Made by a program: the position numbers and the translations under genes
NCBI RefSeq assembly: GCF_036010505.1
Contig: NZ_CP108569.1
Span: forward strand, 5,571,001-5,635,000
Direction: 5' to 3'
DNA length: 64,000 nucleotides
Source: Streptomyces sp. NBC_01197
GTDB taxonomy: Bacteria; Actinomycetota; Actinomycetes; Streptomycetales; Streptomycetaceae
Shown: positions 53,556 to 62,622 of the stretch, piece by piece
How positions within the stretch are numbered: position 1 is the stretch's first letter
Layout: every line of letters starts with the position of its first letter
The notes under the pieces: model-generated
Database searches by the model: none
The model's input: only the letters and a program-made list of their open reading frames with translations
What the model was told of the DNA's origin: nothing

Positions 53556-53617
53556 CTGGCTGTGCGTTCTGTCCGTGCGACCTGGCTGTGCGTTCTGTCC
53601 GTGCGTTCTGTCCGTGC
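53556..53617. repeat. 26-bp tandem repeat (CTGGCTGTGCGTTCTGTCCGTGCGA), about 2.5 copies
   Basis: The unit CTGGCTGTGCGTTCTGTCCG begins at 53556 and again at 53582, and the GCGTTCTGTCCGTGC part appears a third time near 53603. It lies in the gap between the DMT gene start and the peptide gene stop, which is downstream of the peptide gene in transcript terms. Confidence 0.7.
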
Positions 53618-53626
53618 CCTCGTGGG

Positions 53627-53848
53627 TCAGTCCCAGCCGATGCTGCTCTTGTTGGCCGGTGCCTTGCTCGCCTGGGGCGTGGCGCTGTCCCAGCCGATGC
53701 TCGTACCGTCGCCGGCGGCCACCGTGCGGGTGACCTCGACGGGACCGGCGGCAGGCCGCTCGGCTCCCGTCGCCGCACCTGCGGCGAGTCCGGTGAAGGC
53801 GAGGGCGGCAATGGTGGAAGCAGTGGCAATGCGGCGTGCAGCAGACAT
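53627..53848 (-). CDS. Small exported peptide with duplicated SIGWD motif
   Basis: 73 residues. An N-terminal hydrophobic stretch (TASTIAALAFTGLAAGAATGA, about 9-29; quoted as a signal region) marks it for export, leaving a mature peptide of about 45 residues. The motif SIGWD occurs at 50-54 and again at the very C-terminus (69-73). In the DNA this is a 15-base direct repeat. The start is the ATG at 53848. It is encoded between a TrmB/LuxR regulator and a DMT transporter, all on the minus strand. No known family. I infer a secreted signal or precursor peptide; a short structural peptide is the alternative. Confidence 0.65.
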   Translation of the reverse strand: MSAARRIATASTIAALAFTGLAAGAATGAERPAAGPVEVTRTVAAGDGTSIGWDSATPQASKAPANKSSIGWD

Positions 53849-54134
53849 GGTGGTACCCCAAATCGAGAGCGGTGAGTCGCGGGAAGTTCTCCCAGGGGGC
53901 GCCGGTCGCGTCGTTTCCGGTCCGGCGCGCCGCCCTGGTGATGACCAGATTTCCCGATCCGCCCCGGCAGGGGTAGAGGTTCCGGGTGGCAGCTACTGCA
54001 CCCGGCACGCTCATGCCGTCATTTCCGCAGGTCACCACTGCCAGGCCGGTATGGATGGCAGGGCACGGCCAGGCCGTGGGGCCCACCGCGCCACTGCTCC
54101 CCGTCCTACTGCCTCTGTCCTGTCGTCCCGCGTC

Positions 54135-55130
54135 CTACTGCTTCTCGTCGAGCCAGCCCCGCTGCGCCGCCCGCACGCCCGCCTCGAAGCGTGAACGGGC
54201 GTCCAGGCGCCCCATCAGGTCGGCCATCATCCGCCGCACGGTCCGCAACCCGATGCCCAGCCGACGGGCTGCGATCTCGTCGGTCAGCCCCTGGGTGAGC
54301 AGCCGGAGGAGCTGGGCCTCCTGCGCGGTGAGCCCCTCTTCGTTGAGCTCGCGGTCGCGGTCCGTACCGAAGGGGGCCGCGCGCTCCCACACGGTGTCGA
54401 ACAACGCCACCAGCGCCACGATCACCCCCGGCCCGCCCAACTGGACGGCTCCGCGCCTGGTGTTGTCCGGATCGACGGGCAGCAGCGCGGCCTGGTCGTC
54501 GAAGAGCACCATGCGGACCGGCAGCACCGGGGCGGTGCGGACCTGCCCGCCGAGCTGGGTGAGCCACTGGGCGTACGCACGCGTCGCCGGGTCGTTGCGC
54601 ACGCTGTCCTGGTAGACGGTGAGGAGTTCGACGCCCCGTTCCCGGGCTGCCAGGTCCAGCGGCCTGCTCGCCTTCAGGCTCGCCGCGGACTGCGCGCCAC
54701 CGGGCATGAAGGAGATGACCCGCGAAGTGCAGGCGTGGGCGAGCTGTTCGAGACGGTCCTGGATGGCATCGATGCCGACCAGCTGCTCCATGTCGTGGCG
54801 GGACGCCCCACGGTCGGCGTACTCCTCCAGCAGCCGCATGGCGGCCGCCTGCGTCTCGGCGAACTGCTGCTGCGTACGCAGCACTTCGCGCTCCTGCTCG
54901 GCGAGCAGGAGCGGCAGACCGACGGCGGGGTTGATCGGGCGGAGCGATCCCTCGGTCAGGAGCGAGGTACGCAGCAGATTCAGCTCGGCCAGCCGGTCAA
55001 GGGCTGTTCTGACCTCGGTCTCGGTCAGACCCAGATGCGCGGCGATCTCGGCGACGCCCCAGTCGGACTGATCGAGCATGAGCCGGTACACGGCCTCGGC
55101 ACGCTCGTCGATGCCCAGTGCGGACAACAA
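54135..55130 (-). CDS. TrmB/LuxR-type transcriptional regulator
   Basis: 331 residues. The N-terminal winged HTH (AVYRLMLDQSDWGVAEIAAH, LTETEVRTALDRLAELNLLR) resembles TrmB proteins; a sensor-like middle part (about 90-260) contains a phospholipase-D-like-type VISFMPGG; and the C-terminal LuxR-type HTH is GLTAQEAQLLRLLTQGLTDEIA then RRLGIGLRTVRRMMADLMG. Such double-HTH regulators are frequent in Streptomyces and often neighbour small peptide genes. The start is a TTG at 55130 (second TTG at 55127), with GGGGGG upstream. It is divergent from a 90-residue protein. Confidence 0.85.
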   Translation of the reverse strand: MLSALGIDERAEAVYRLMLDQSDWGVAEIAAHLGLTETEVRTALDRLAELNLLRTSLLTEGSLRPINPAVGLPLLLAEQEREVLRTQQQFAETQAAAMRLLEEYADRGASRHDMEQLVGIDAIQDRLEQLAHACTSRVISFMPGGAQSAASLKASRPLDLAARERGVELLTVYQDSVRNDPATRAYAQWLTQLGGQVRTAPVLPVRMVLFDDQAALLPVDPDNTRRGAVQLGGPGVIVALVALFDTVWERAAPFGTDRDRELNEEGLTAQEAQLLRLLTQGLTDEIAARRLGIGLRTVRRMMADLMGRLDARSRFEAGVRAAQRGWLDEKQ

Positions 55131-55413
55131 GACAAATCCCCCCGTACTTAACAAATTGGGATGTCCTGTCCGCCCCCGGAACGTGACGATCTTCCCAGGT
55201 CCATACCGTGCCGGGCAACCTCCTGCCGTGAGCACTTCATGCCAGGCCGCACCCCTACCGGCCCGCCGCGCGGGGTCGCAGGATCGGCGGAGCGAACCGT
55301 CTCTCCCTCTCCGCTTTTCCTCCCCTGTCTGTTCACTTCCTGCTTGCCCGTCTCCGCTTCTGCCCGCTCCCCTCCCGAGAACTGCCCGCTCCCCTCCCGA
55401 TAGAGGTCGGTCG

Positions 55414-55686
55414 ATGCACATCGTCACGGTCACGCTCACGCCCCACGGAACCTCTCCGCCGACCACCGTGCTCGCCCCGCATGACGTGGATCTCTTCTGG
55501 GTGTCCGCCCGCCCGGGCGACGGTCTGGAACATCTGCACCTCCACTCCGGAGCGGCCGGCGCCCACCTCACCTTCTTCATCCGGGCCCCGGACGCGGCTG
55601 TCGCCACGACCACCGCGCGTGACATCGCCCGCCGGGCCACGGAAACCGCACCGGCGCTCCGCGGCTGGCAGCCCGCCAGGTCGTGA
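55414..55686 (+). CDS. Small hypothetical protein divergent from the regulator
   Basis: 90 residues without signal or membrane segment. It has an alternating beta-like pattern (MHIVTVTLTPHG, VDLFWVSARPGDGLEHLHLH, AHLTFFIRAPD) then a helix (TTTARDIARRATETA). The ATG at 55414 follows GAGGTCGG at a good distance. It is transcribed away from the TrmB/LuxR regulator gene. I do not recognise a family. Position suggests it may be under that regulator. Confidence 0.65.
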   Translation: MHIVTVTLTPHGTSPPTTVLAPHDVDLFWVSARPGDGLEHLHLHSGAAGAHLTFFIRAPDAAVATTTARDIARRATETAPALRGWQPARS

Positions 55687-55743
55687 GCGGAGGGCCGGGG
55701 GCCGGAGACCACAGGGCGCGGTCGCGGGCCCGCCCGGCAGCGT

Positions 55744-55801
55744 GAATCACCGCTGACGCACCGCGAAGGTGACCGCTCGTGAGTCACCCGCTGACGCACC
55801 G
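55744..55801. repeat. Direct repeat of GA(A/G)TCACCCGCTGACGCACCG-like unit
   Basis: A 20-21 base unit occurs at 55744-55764 and 55781-55801 (37-base period), in the short gap before the DD-carboxypeptidase. It contains CTGACG but no palindromic second arm, so it is not counted as the recurrent operator. Confidence 0.5.
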
Positions 55802-55883
55802 GCTGAACCGTCGCGTGAAGCATTTCGGGTGATCCGCACCCCCCGGCGCACCCGCGCACAGCTCCGGTTCGTACGATCCCTCA

Positions 55884-57029
55884 GTGACCAGCGACGCTTC
55901 GCCCTCCAGGCGCGCAGTGCTCGGCCTCGCCGCCGCTGCCGTGCCCGCCGCTCTTCTCGCCACCGGGGCCGCACCGGCCTCGGCCGCCACCGCCGTGGGC
56001 GGTGAGCGGCTCGGCCTCGACGGGATACAGGTGAGTCTCGGCGGCGCGCCCCGGGTTCCGCACCTTGCCGCCCAGTCGTGGCTCGTCGCGGACTGCGAGA
56101 ACGGGGAGGTGCTGGCCGCCTACCGCGCGCACCACCGGCTGCCCCCCGCCTCCACGCTCAAGATGCTCTTCGCGGACACCGTGCTGCCCAAGTTCGACAA
56201 GGCGCAGAAGCACCGGGTCGCCGCGGCCGATCTGGCGGGCATACCGGAGGGCAGCAGCCTGGTGGGTGTCGAGGCCGGTACGACGTACACCGTCGACCAG
56301 TTGTGGCACGGGGTCTTCCTGCGCTCCGGCAACGACGCCGTCCATGTGCTCAGCGCCATGAACGGCGGGGTGCCGGCCACCGTGCGCGAGATGGCGGCGA
56401 AGGCCGTCGATCTGCAAGCTCTCGACACCCATGTGGTCAGCCCGGACGGATACGACCACCCCGGGCAGGTGTCATCGGCGTACGACCTGTCGCTGTTCGC
56501 CCGGCACGGGCTGCGGAACACCGACTTCCGGGCCTACTGCGGGACCCGGATCGCGGAGTTCCCCGCCCGTGGCGGCAAGAAGTTCCAGATCCAGAACACC
56601 GACCGGCTGCTCGGCGTGTACAAGGGCATGATCGGCGTCAAGAACGGCTACACCACGCACGCGGGCAACACCTTCACCGGCGCCGCCACCCGCGACGGCC
56701 GCACCCTGCTGGTCACCGTCATGCATCCGGTGAACGGCTACGACCAGGTGTACAAGGACACGTCGGCGCTCCTCGACTGGGGCTTCCGGGCGGCGGGCAA
56801 GGTGACCCCGGTCGGCACGCTCGTGGCCCCGGTCAGCGAGGGCGGCCGCCCTGCGGCCGCCGGAACCCCGGCGCCGGGTCCGAACGCGGCGAAGGCGGGC
56901 TCCGGCGGTTCCGGCGGCTCCTCGTCCTCATGGCCGCTGTTCGGTGCGGGCGGCGGGGCGGCCGCACTGCTCGCCGCCGGCACGGTGGCCCTGCGCAACC
57001 GGCGGCCGCGCCGTACCCGCAAGCACTGA
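55884..57029 (+). CDS. D-alanyl-D-alanine carboxypeptidase (class A-type PBP)
   Basis: 381 residues. A twin-arginine-like or Sec N-terminus (SPSRRAVLGLAAAAVPAALL) leads to the serine-peptidase domain with SxxK in PPASTLKMLFAD (Ser about 89), SxN in LRSGNDAVH and KTG-type KNG in GVKNGYTTHAG. These act on peptidoglycan stem peptides. A Ser/Gly linker then a C-terminal membrane helix (about 345-370) and RRPRRTRKH anchor it. The GTG at 55884 has no ribosome binding site, and TACGAT (55872-55877) at -10 distance hints at a leaderless transcript. Confidence 0.9.
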   Translation: MTSDASPSRRAVLGLAAAAVPAALLATGAAPASAATAVGGERLGLDGIQVSLGGAPRVPHLAAQSWLVADCENGEVLAAYRAHHRLPPASTLKMLFADTVLPKFDKAQKHRVAAADLAGIPEGSSLVGVEAGTTYTVDQLWHGVFLRSGNDAVHVLSAMNGGVPATVREMAAKAVDLQALDTHVVSPDGYDHPGQVSSAYDLSLFARHGLRNTDFRAYCGTRIAEFPARGGKKFQIQNTDRLLGVYKGMIGVKNGYTTHAGNTFTGAATRDGRTLLVTVMHPVNGYDQVYKDTSALLDWGFRAAGKVTPVGTLVAPVSEGGRPAAAGTPAPGPNAAKAGSGGSGGSSSSWPLFGAGGGAAALLAAGTVALRNRRPRRTRKH

Positions 57030-57043
57030 ACCGCCCACCGGGC

Positions 57044-57069
57044 GCGGCCGGGGCACTTCGCCCGGCCGC
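57044..57069. terminator. Convergent hairpin between the DD-carboxypeptidase and PhzF genes
   Basis: GCGGCCGGG (57044-57052) pairs with CCCGGCCGC (57061-57069) around an 8-base loop, in the gap between two convergent stops. Confidence 0.65.
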
Positions 57070-57128
57070 CCCGTCGGCTGTGTGCAGGCCGGGCTGTGCG
57101 GCCAGGTCGCTGAGGCCGTCTGCCCCGG

Positions 57129-58019
57129 TCAGCTGCTGCTGTCCGGGATACGGGTGCCCGTGCCGCTCACCCGTACCCGTGTGTCGCCCGCCCGCAGCGC
57201 GACCGTGAGCTCGCCGGCGCGCCCCATGTCCGCGCCCTGGTGGAGCGTGAGGACCGCATCCTCCGCGACGAGGCCCAGCTCACGGGCGTACGCACCGAAC
57301 GCCGCAGCGGCGGCCCCGGTCACGGGATCCTCGACCACGCCGCCCACCGGGAACGGGTCCCGGACATGGAAGACCGTCTCCGATTCCCGCCACACCAGCT
57401 GGAGCGTGGTCAGGTCCAGGGTGTGCATGAACTCGGCCAGCCGGTCGAAGTCGTACGAGAGGTCCGCCAGCCGGGACCGGGTCGCGGCGGCCAGCACCAG
57501 ATGGCGCGCGCCCGCGTAGGCGATACGGGGCGGAAAGGCCGGGTCGAGGTCGGAGGCCTGCCAGCCCAGTGCGGCGAGTGCTTCGCCGACGTCGTCCCCG
57601 GCCACGTCGAGAACGGCCGGCTCGACGCTCGTCAGGGTCGCCCGCAGCGCGCCGCCCTCCACGGCCACCGTGACCGGCACCGTGCCCGCTCGGGTGGCGA
57701 GGAGCAGCTCGCCGGGGCCGTGCCGTTCCGCGAAGGCGATGGCGGTGGCGACCGTCGCGTGCCCGCAGAACGAGACCTCGGCCTGCGGACTGAAGTACCG
57801 GACGGTGAAGGCCCGGCCCGGCTCTCCGCCGAGCCCTTCCGGCGGCGCGGTCAGGAACGCGGTCTCGCTGTACCCGAGGTCCGCCGCGATCGCGAGCTGC
57901 GCCGCGTCGTCGAGGCCGGCGGCGTCCAGCACGACCCCTGCGGGGTTGCCTCCGGCGGGGTCGGTGGAGAACGCGGTGTACCGGAGAATCTCGGAGCCTC
58001 CGTGGGCGGTTGGCGTCAT
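57129..58019 (-). CDS. PhzF-family protein (epimerase/isomerase-like)
   Basis: 296 residues. The start ILRYTAFSTDPAGGNPAGVVLD and the internal FCGHATVATAIAFAE (about 80-94) are the signature motifs of the PhzF superfamily, and the second domain has VGGVVEDPVTGAAAAAFGAYA. PhzF enzymes perform isomerisations by acid-base chemistry; most members have no known substrate, and this one is not next to phenazine genes. The ATG at 58019 is chosen; an upstream in-frame ATG at 58052 is a weaker choice. Followed by a convergent hairpin. Confidence 0.88.
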   Translation of the reverse strand: MTPTAHGGSEILRYTAFSTDPAGGNPAGVVLDAAGLDDAAQLAIAADLGYSETAFLTAPPEGLGGEPGRAFTVRYFSPQAEVSFCGHATVATAIAFAERHGPGELLLATRAGTVPVTVAVEGGALRATLTSVEPAVLDVAGDDVGEALAALGWQASDLDPAFPPRIAYAGARHLVLAAATRSRLADLSYDFDRLAEFMHTLDLTTLQLVWRESETVFHVRDPFPVGGVVEDPVTGAAAAAFGAYARELGLVAEDAVLTLHQGADMGRAGELTVALRAGDTRVRVSGTGTRIPDSSS

Positions 58020-58069
58020 GTCAGTCGCCAACCGCCGGGCGGTCGCGGTCATTCCCCGGTCATGACACG

Positions 58070-58405
58070 TTATTCCCCGGCGGGGTCCGGCCGGCTGAGG
58101 GAGCGGGCGGCCACCCGCTCAAGATGACCGGCGAAGACCTCGGCCGCGTCCGGGGTCAGCGTGCGCAGCGCCACCATCGCCGTCACGATCACATCGCAGA
58201 GCTCGGCCTCCACGTCCTGCCAGCTGTGCGATGTGCCCTTGCGGGGGTTCTGGCCGGTGGCGCCGATCACCGCCTGGGCCACCTCGCCGACCTCCTCGGA
58301 GAGCTTGAGGATGCGGAGCAGGGTCTCCTCGTGAGGGGGCCGGGAGGCGGACTGGGCCAGCCAGGTGTGGAGTTGAGCGACGGTGGTCCAGGCGTGTTCA
58401 TCCAT
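58070..58405 (-). CDS. MazG-like nucleotide pyrophosphohydrolase
   Basis: 111 residues of the all-alpha NTP pyrophosphohydrolase fold. The EExxE/ExxD magnesium-binding pattern is in LKLSEEVGEVAQAVIGATG and DVEAELCDVIVTAMVAL. Members hydrolyse noncanonical (d)NTPs to monophosphates and pyrophosphate. The ATG at 58405 is the likelier start; an in-frame GTG at 58414 adds three residues. It sits 50 bases upstream of PhzF. Confidence 0.88.
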   Translation of the reverse strand: MDEHAWTTVAQLHTWLAQSASRPPHEETLLRILKLSEEVGEVAQAVIGATGQNPRKGTSHSWQDVEAELCDVIVTAMVALRTLTPDAAEVFAGHLERVAARSLSRPDPAGE

Positions 58406-58488
58406 GAACGGCACCCTGCCATGCCTGTGCCCGTGGTCATGCCTGTGCCTTTGTCCGTGCCCGCGCCCATGCCCGCGTACTCAGCGGG

Positions 58489-58947
58489 TCAGCTGGTGAC
58501 GTATCCCTTGCCGGGGCGCGACCACGAGACGCTGTCCTTCTTCTTGCCCTTGGAGTCGGTCAGCGTCGCGGTGTCGCGGTCGTTGTTCCACACGTACGCG
58601 CCGCGCCCCTGGTACTTGGACGCCGTCGTGTTCGTGCCCTTGCCCGTGTACACGGTGACCGACTGGTTCCGCTTGAGCGTGACGCTGCCGAAGGTGTAGC
58701 TGTGCCGGCTCGCGTCGGTCACCTTCCAGCCCTTGATGCTGACGGTCGACCCGCTCCGGTTCTGGAGCCGCACCCACTCGCCGTTGAGGCTCGTGTTGCT
58801 GCGGGTGTCCTTGCCCGGCGAGTCATACTGGACCTTGCTGATCTGTACGGGCGAGGTGGCCGCCGAAGCGCTCGGGGCGGTGGCTAGCAGCGCCCCCGCG
58901 AGGGCGGCGACGAGCAGTGCGGAGGGGGCCGTTGAACGTATGCGCAA
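58489..58947 (-). CDS. Exported lamin-tail-domain (LTD) protein
   Basis: 152 residues. The signal peptide (ALLVAALAGALLATAPSASA, about 10-29) is followed by one lamin tail domain, with ISKVQYDSPGKD, GEWVRLQNRSGSTVSIKGWK and SYTFGSVTLKRNQSVTVYTG. LTD proteins in bacteria are secreted and often lie next to nucleases or phosphodiesterases; here it is alone, function unknown. The start is a TTG at 58947 with AGGAG six bases upstream, as no closer ATG is in frame. Confidence 0.85.
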   Translation of the reverse strand: MRIRSTAPSALLVAALAGALLATAPSASAATSPVQISKVQYDSPGKDTRSNTSLNGEWVRLQNRSGSTVSIKGWKVTDASRHSYTFGSVTLKRNQSVTVYTGKGTNTTASKYQGRGAYVWNNDRDTATLTDSKGKKKDSVSWSRPGKGYVTS

Positions 58948-59107
58948 GGTGCGCTCCTGGTGTGAAAAGTGTGAAGAAACCTTGAAGTAGCGGAGTGTAG
59001 AGGGCGGGAGCAGCCGCCGTGGCCGCTTTCCGCCAAGTCGCCTTTCCGCCAACTCCCCGGTCCGCACGGGCCACTCGTCCGCACCTCGCGCCCGGCCCCC
59101 GCCCGGC

Positions 59108-59872
59108 TCAGCCGCGTCCCACGTACGGCATCGACGTCGCCAGCACCGTCGCGAACTGCACGTTCGCCTCCAGCGGCAGTTCCGCCATGTGCAGCACCGT
59201 GCGCGCCACGTCCGCCACATCCATCACCGGCTCGGCCAGCAGCTCACCGTTGGCCTGCTTGATACCGCTGCGCATCCGCTCGGTCATCTCGGTGGCCGCG
59301 TTGCCGATGTCGATCTGCCCGCAGGCGATGCGGTACGGACGGCCGTCCAGGGAGAGGGACTTGGTGAGACCCGTCAGGGCGTGCTTCGTCGCGGTGTACG
59401 CGATCGAGTCCGGGCGCGGGGCGTGCGCCGAGACGGACCCGTTGTTGATGATCCGGCCGCCCTGCGGGTCCTGCTCCTTCATGAGCCGGAAGGCGGCCTG
59501 CGCGCACAGGAACGAACCCGTCAGGTTGGTGTCGACGACCTGACGCCACGCCTCGTACGGAAGGTCCTCCACCGGCACTCCGCCGGGGCCCGAGATACCC
59601 GCGTTGTTGAAGAGCAGGTCCAGCCGTCCCCAGCGCTCCCGCACCGCGCCGAAGAGCGCGCCGACCTCGTCGGGGGACGTGACATCCGCCACTACGGGGA
59701 TGGTCTCGCCCTCGGTGAGCGCGACCGTCCCGGCCAGCTTCTCCATGCGGCGCCCGGCCAGCGCCACCGACCAGCCCGCGTCCGCCAGGATGCGGGCGAC
59801 ACTGCGCCCGATGCCGGAGCCCGCGCCGGTGACCACTGCTGTCTTCCGGGATGTGTTCAGGGATGTGTTCAT
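59108..59872 (-). CDS. Short-chain dehydrogenase/reductase
   Basis: 254 residues, classical SDR. The cofactor motif is [20 protein letters not shown] is present in [10 protein letters not shown], and catalytic residues lie in [26 protein letters not shown] (Ser, Tyr, Lys). Its substrate is unknown. The ATG at 59872 is chosen, though the ribosome binding site is poor. It is divergent from the Bcr/CflA transporter, but not obviously related. Confidence 0.9.
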   Translation of the reverse strand: MNTSLNTSRKTAVVTGAGSGIGRSVARILADAGWSVALAGRRMEKLAGTVALTEGETIPVVADVTSPDEVGALFGAVRERWGRLDLLFNNAGISGPGGVPVEDLPYEAWRQVVDTNLTGSFLCAQAAFRLMKEQDPQGGRIINNGSVSAHAPRPDSIAYTATKHALTGLTKSLSLDGRPYRIACGQIDIGNAATEMTERMRSGIKQANGELLAEPVMDVADVARTVLHMAELPLEANVQFATVLATSMPYVGRG

Positions 59873-60017
59873 GGGGGCGCAGATTACGACAGGGCCGGGA
59901 CCGGGGCGGGCTCCGGTGCCGGAGCGGGGCCCGATCCCGCCCGCGCGCGGGGCGCGCGTCACCCCGGCTCGCGTAATCGGTCCTTATCACACCCGCCGAG
60001 CTGAGAGCATAGAGGCC

Positions 60018-61295
60018 ATGCCGAAGACCTCTGCCCCGGAGCACATACGCACCGGGCTCCCCGCCCCTGCCGTCGCCCGCACCACCGGAATCCTGGTCAC
60101 CCTCGTCCTCGGCGGGCTCACCGCGCTGCCCGCGCTCTCGATGGACATGTACCTCCCCGCGCTGCCGGAGGTCACGGACGCGCTGCACTCGCCCGCCGCC
60201 ACCGTTCAGCTCACCCTCACGGCCTGCCTGATCGGCATGGCGCTCGGCCAGCTCGTCGTCGGTCCGATGAGCGACAAGTGGGGGAGGCGGCGGCCGCTCC
60301 TCATCGGCATGGCGGTGTACGTCGCCGCCACCGCGGTCTGCGCCTTCGCGCCGAGTGTCGAACTGCTCATCAGCTTCCGGCTGTTGCAGGGCCTGGCCGG
60401 CTCCGCGGGCATCGTCATCGCACGCGCGGTGGTGCGCGATCTCTATGACGGTCTGGAGATGGCGCGGTTCTTCTCCACGCTGATGCTGATCTCCGGGGTC
60501 GCCCCGATCGTCGCCCCGCTCATCGGCGGCCAGATCCTCCAGATCACCGACTGGCGCGGAGTCTTCGTCCTGCTCACCGTGGTCGGCACGGTGCTGACGC
60601 TCGTTGTCTGGAAGTGGCTGCACGAGACGCTGCCGCCCGAGCGGCGGCACACCGGCGGTGTCGGTCACGCGCTGCGGACGATGCGCACGCTCCTCGCCGA
60701 CCGGGTCTTCACCGGCTATCTGCTCGCCGGGGGCCTCGCCTTCGGGGCGCTCTTCGCGTACATCTCCGCTTCGCCCTTCGTCGTGCAGGACATCTACGGG
60801 GCGTCGCCGCAGATGTTCAGCCTGCTCTTCGGGATCAACTCGGTCGGTCTGGTCGCGGTCGGCCAGATCAACGGCAAGCTGCTCGTCGGCCGGGTCAGCC
60901 TGGACAAGGCGCTCGGTTTCGGGCTGACCGTCATCACGCTCGCGGCCACGGCACTGCTGCTGATGACATCCGGGGTCTTCGGCCATGTCGGCCTCTTCCC
61001 GATCGCCGCGGGGCTCTTCGTGCTGATGTCGGCGATGGGCCTGGCCATGCCGAACACCAACGCGCAGGCGCTGATGCGCACTCCGCACGCCGCGGGATCG
61101 GCCTCGGCGCTGCTCGGCTCGTCCACCTTCCTCCTCGGCGCGGTGGCATCCCCGCTGGTCGGCATCGCGGGCGAGGCGACCGCCGCCCCGATGGCCGTGG
61201 TCCAGCTGGTGTGCGGGCTGGGCGCGATGACCTGCTTCCTGGCGCTGTGCCGGCCGTGGCAGCGCAGGGCGCCCGCGGTGACGGCCACAGCGTAG
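60018..61295 (+). CDS. Bcr/CflA-family multidrug efflux MFS transporter
   Basis: 425 residues, 12 helices. The family's N-terminus TALPALSMDMYLPALPEV and motif A GPMSDKWGRRRPLLIG (about 88-103) are clear. Members export chloramphenicol, bicyclomycin and other drugs or metabolites. The ATG at 60018 follows GAGAGCATAGAGG. A strong hairpin ends the gene. Divergent from an SDR. Confidence 0.92.
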   Translation: MPKTSAPEHIRTGLPAPAVARTTGILVTLVLGGLTALPALSMDMYLPALPEVTDALHSPAATVQLTLTACLIGMALGQLVVGPMSDKWGRRRPLLIGMAVYVAATAVCAFAPSVELLISFRLLQGLAGSAGIVIARAVVRDLYDGLEMARFFSTLMLISGVAPIVAPLIGGQILQITDWRGVFVLLTVVGTVLTLVVWKWLHETLPPERRHTGGVGHALRTMRTLLADRVFTGYLLAGGLAFGALFAYISASPFVVQDIYGASPQMFSLLFGINSVGLVAVGQINGKLLVGRVSLDKALGFGLTVITLAATALLLMTSGVFGHVGLFPIAAGLFVLMSAMGLAMPNTNAQALMRTPHAAGSASALLGSSTFLLGAVASPLVGIAGEATAAPMAVVQLVCGLGAMTCFLALCRPWQRRAPAVTATA

Positions 61296-61299
61296 CCAC

Positions 61300-61334
61300 C
61301 CGGGCTGCGGCGGCCCGCTGCCGCCGCAGCCCGG
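61300..61334 (+). terminator. 15-bp stem hairpin after the efflux transporter
   Basis: CCGGGCTGCGGCGGC (61300-61314) pairs perfectly with GCCGCCGCAGCCCGG (61320-61334) around a 5-base loop, five bases after the stop. Confidence 0.85.
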
Positions 61335-61488
61335 CGGGTCCGCACCGAAGCGTCGCAGGTCATGGCGGTACGGACCCACGGTTCGAACGGCTGACCAAGG
61401 CCCACCCGTTCGGCCCCCTGCTGCGAAACCCTTCCCCCTCGTACGCCGTTCTGCTGCCGCAGACAGCGGACGGACGAGGGGGGACGGG

Positions 61489-62622
61489 GTGGCTCTGGTC
61501 GAGTCGGTGGCCGGGTGGGTCCCGCCGTGGCGCGTGACCAACGACGAATTACCCGCGCACTGGGGTGTGGACGACCACTGGGTGCGTACCCGGACCGGGA
61601 TCGCGGCCCGCCACCGGAGCGGTCCCGGCGTCTCCACCGGGGACCTTGCGTACGCGGCGGCCCGGCTGCTCCTGGAGCGCGCGGGCCATCCGCGCGTCGA
61701 CGCGCTCGTCCTGGCGACGGCCACCCCCGACCAGCTGTGTCCCGCCACGGCTCCCGCCGTCGCGGCCCGGCTGGGGCTCGGCCCCGTCGCGGCCGTCGAC
61801 GTGTCGGCGGTGTGCAGCGGCTTCATCTACGGGCTGGCCTGTGCCCAGGGTCTGGTGGCCGCCGGAATCGCCGGACGTGTCCTGCTGGCCGGCGCCGACA
61901 CGTACTCCGGCTGGCTCGACCCGGACGACCACAGGTCCGGGGTCGTCTTCGGCGACGGCGCGGGGGCCGCGCTGGTCGCCGCGGGACCCGCCGGAGCCCC
62001 CGGGGAACTGCTCGGCTTCGACCTGGGCAGCGACGGCACCGGACACGACCTGATCACCGTGGCGGGCGGCGGCTCCCGGGCGCGGTCCGCGCGGGAGCCC
62101 GCAGGGCCGGGCGACGGCTACTTCCGGATGCGCGGCGGAGCCGTCTACCAGCAGGCCGTCGAGCGGATGACCGCCTCCTGCCGGACCCTCCTCGACAGGC
62201 TGGACTGGGACCCCGGGCAGGTCGACCACTTCGTACCGCACCAGGCCAACGGCCGGATCCTCAGTGCGGTCGCCGAGCGGCTGGGCATCGCCTCCGCCCG
62301 GTGCGTGACCCACCTGGACCGGGTCGGCAACACCGGCGCCGCTTCCATCCCGCTCGCACTCGCCGACGCGGACGCCAGAGGTGTGCTGCGGACCGGCGAC
62401 CGCGTACTGCTGACCGCCTTCGGCGGCGGGCTGACGTGGGGGTCGGCCGCGCTGCGGTGGGGCGGTCCACCGGGCGCCCCCACCTCCGCCTCCGCGCGGT
62501 CGGCTGCTTCCGCTGCTTCTGATGGCATCCCCGCTTGCCGTACCACCGCTTTCCGTACCCCTGCTTCCCGTACCCCCGCTGCGCTGCCCGCCGCGGCCGC
62601 ACTCTCCGAGGAGCTCTCATGA
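61489..62622 (+). CDS. Ketoacyl-ACP synthase III (FabH-like)
   Basis: 377 residues. The KAS III triad is visible: Cys in VDVSAVCSGFIYGLA (about 109), His in HFVPHQANGRIL and Asn in RVGNTGAASIPLAL. About 45 extra residues at the C-terminus are Ala/Ser/Thr/Pro-rich (after LRWGGPPG), unusual for FabH and possibly a linker. It starts a condensation reaction from an acyl-CoA and malonyl-ACP. The GTG at 61489 follows GAGGGGGGA. Coupled by ATGA overlap to a KAS II gene, so these look like the start of a fatty-acid or polyketide-type cluster. Confidence 0.9.
   Translation: MALVESVAGWVPPWRVTNDELPAHWGVDDHWVRTRTGIAARHRSGPGVSTGDLAYAAARLLLERAGHPRVDALVLATATPDQLCPATAPAVAARLGLGPVAAVDVSAVCSGFIYGLACAQGLVAAGIAGRVLLAGADTYSGWLDPDDHRSGVVFGDGAGAALVAAGPAGAPGELLGFDLGSDGTGHDLITVAGGGSRARSAREPAGPGDGYFRMRGGAVYQQAVERMTASCRTLLDRLDWDPGQVDHFVPHQANGRILSAVAERLGIASARCVTHLDRVGNTGAASIPLALADADARGVLRTGDRVLLTAFGGGLTWGSAALRWGGPPGAPTSASARSAASAASDGIPACRTTAFRTPASRTPAALPAAAALSEELS

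Noticed and set aside
59244..61826. 860-codon minus-strand open frame across SDR, efflux and KAS III genes
   Set aside because: Spans three well supported genes and two promoters on the other strand; an artefact of high GC.
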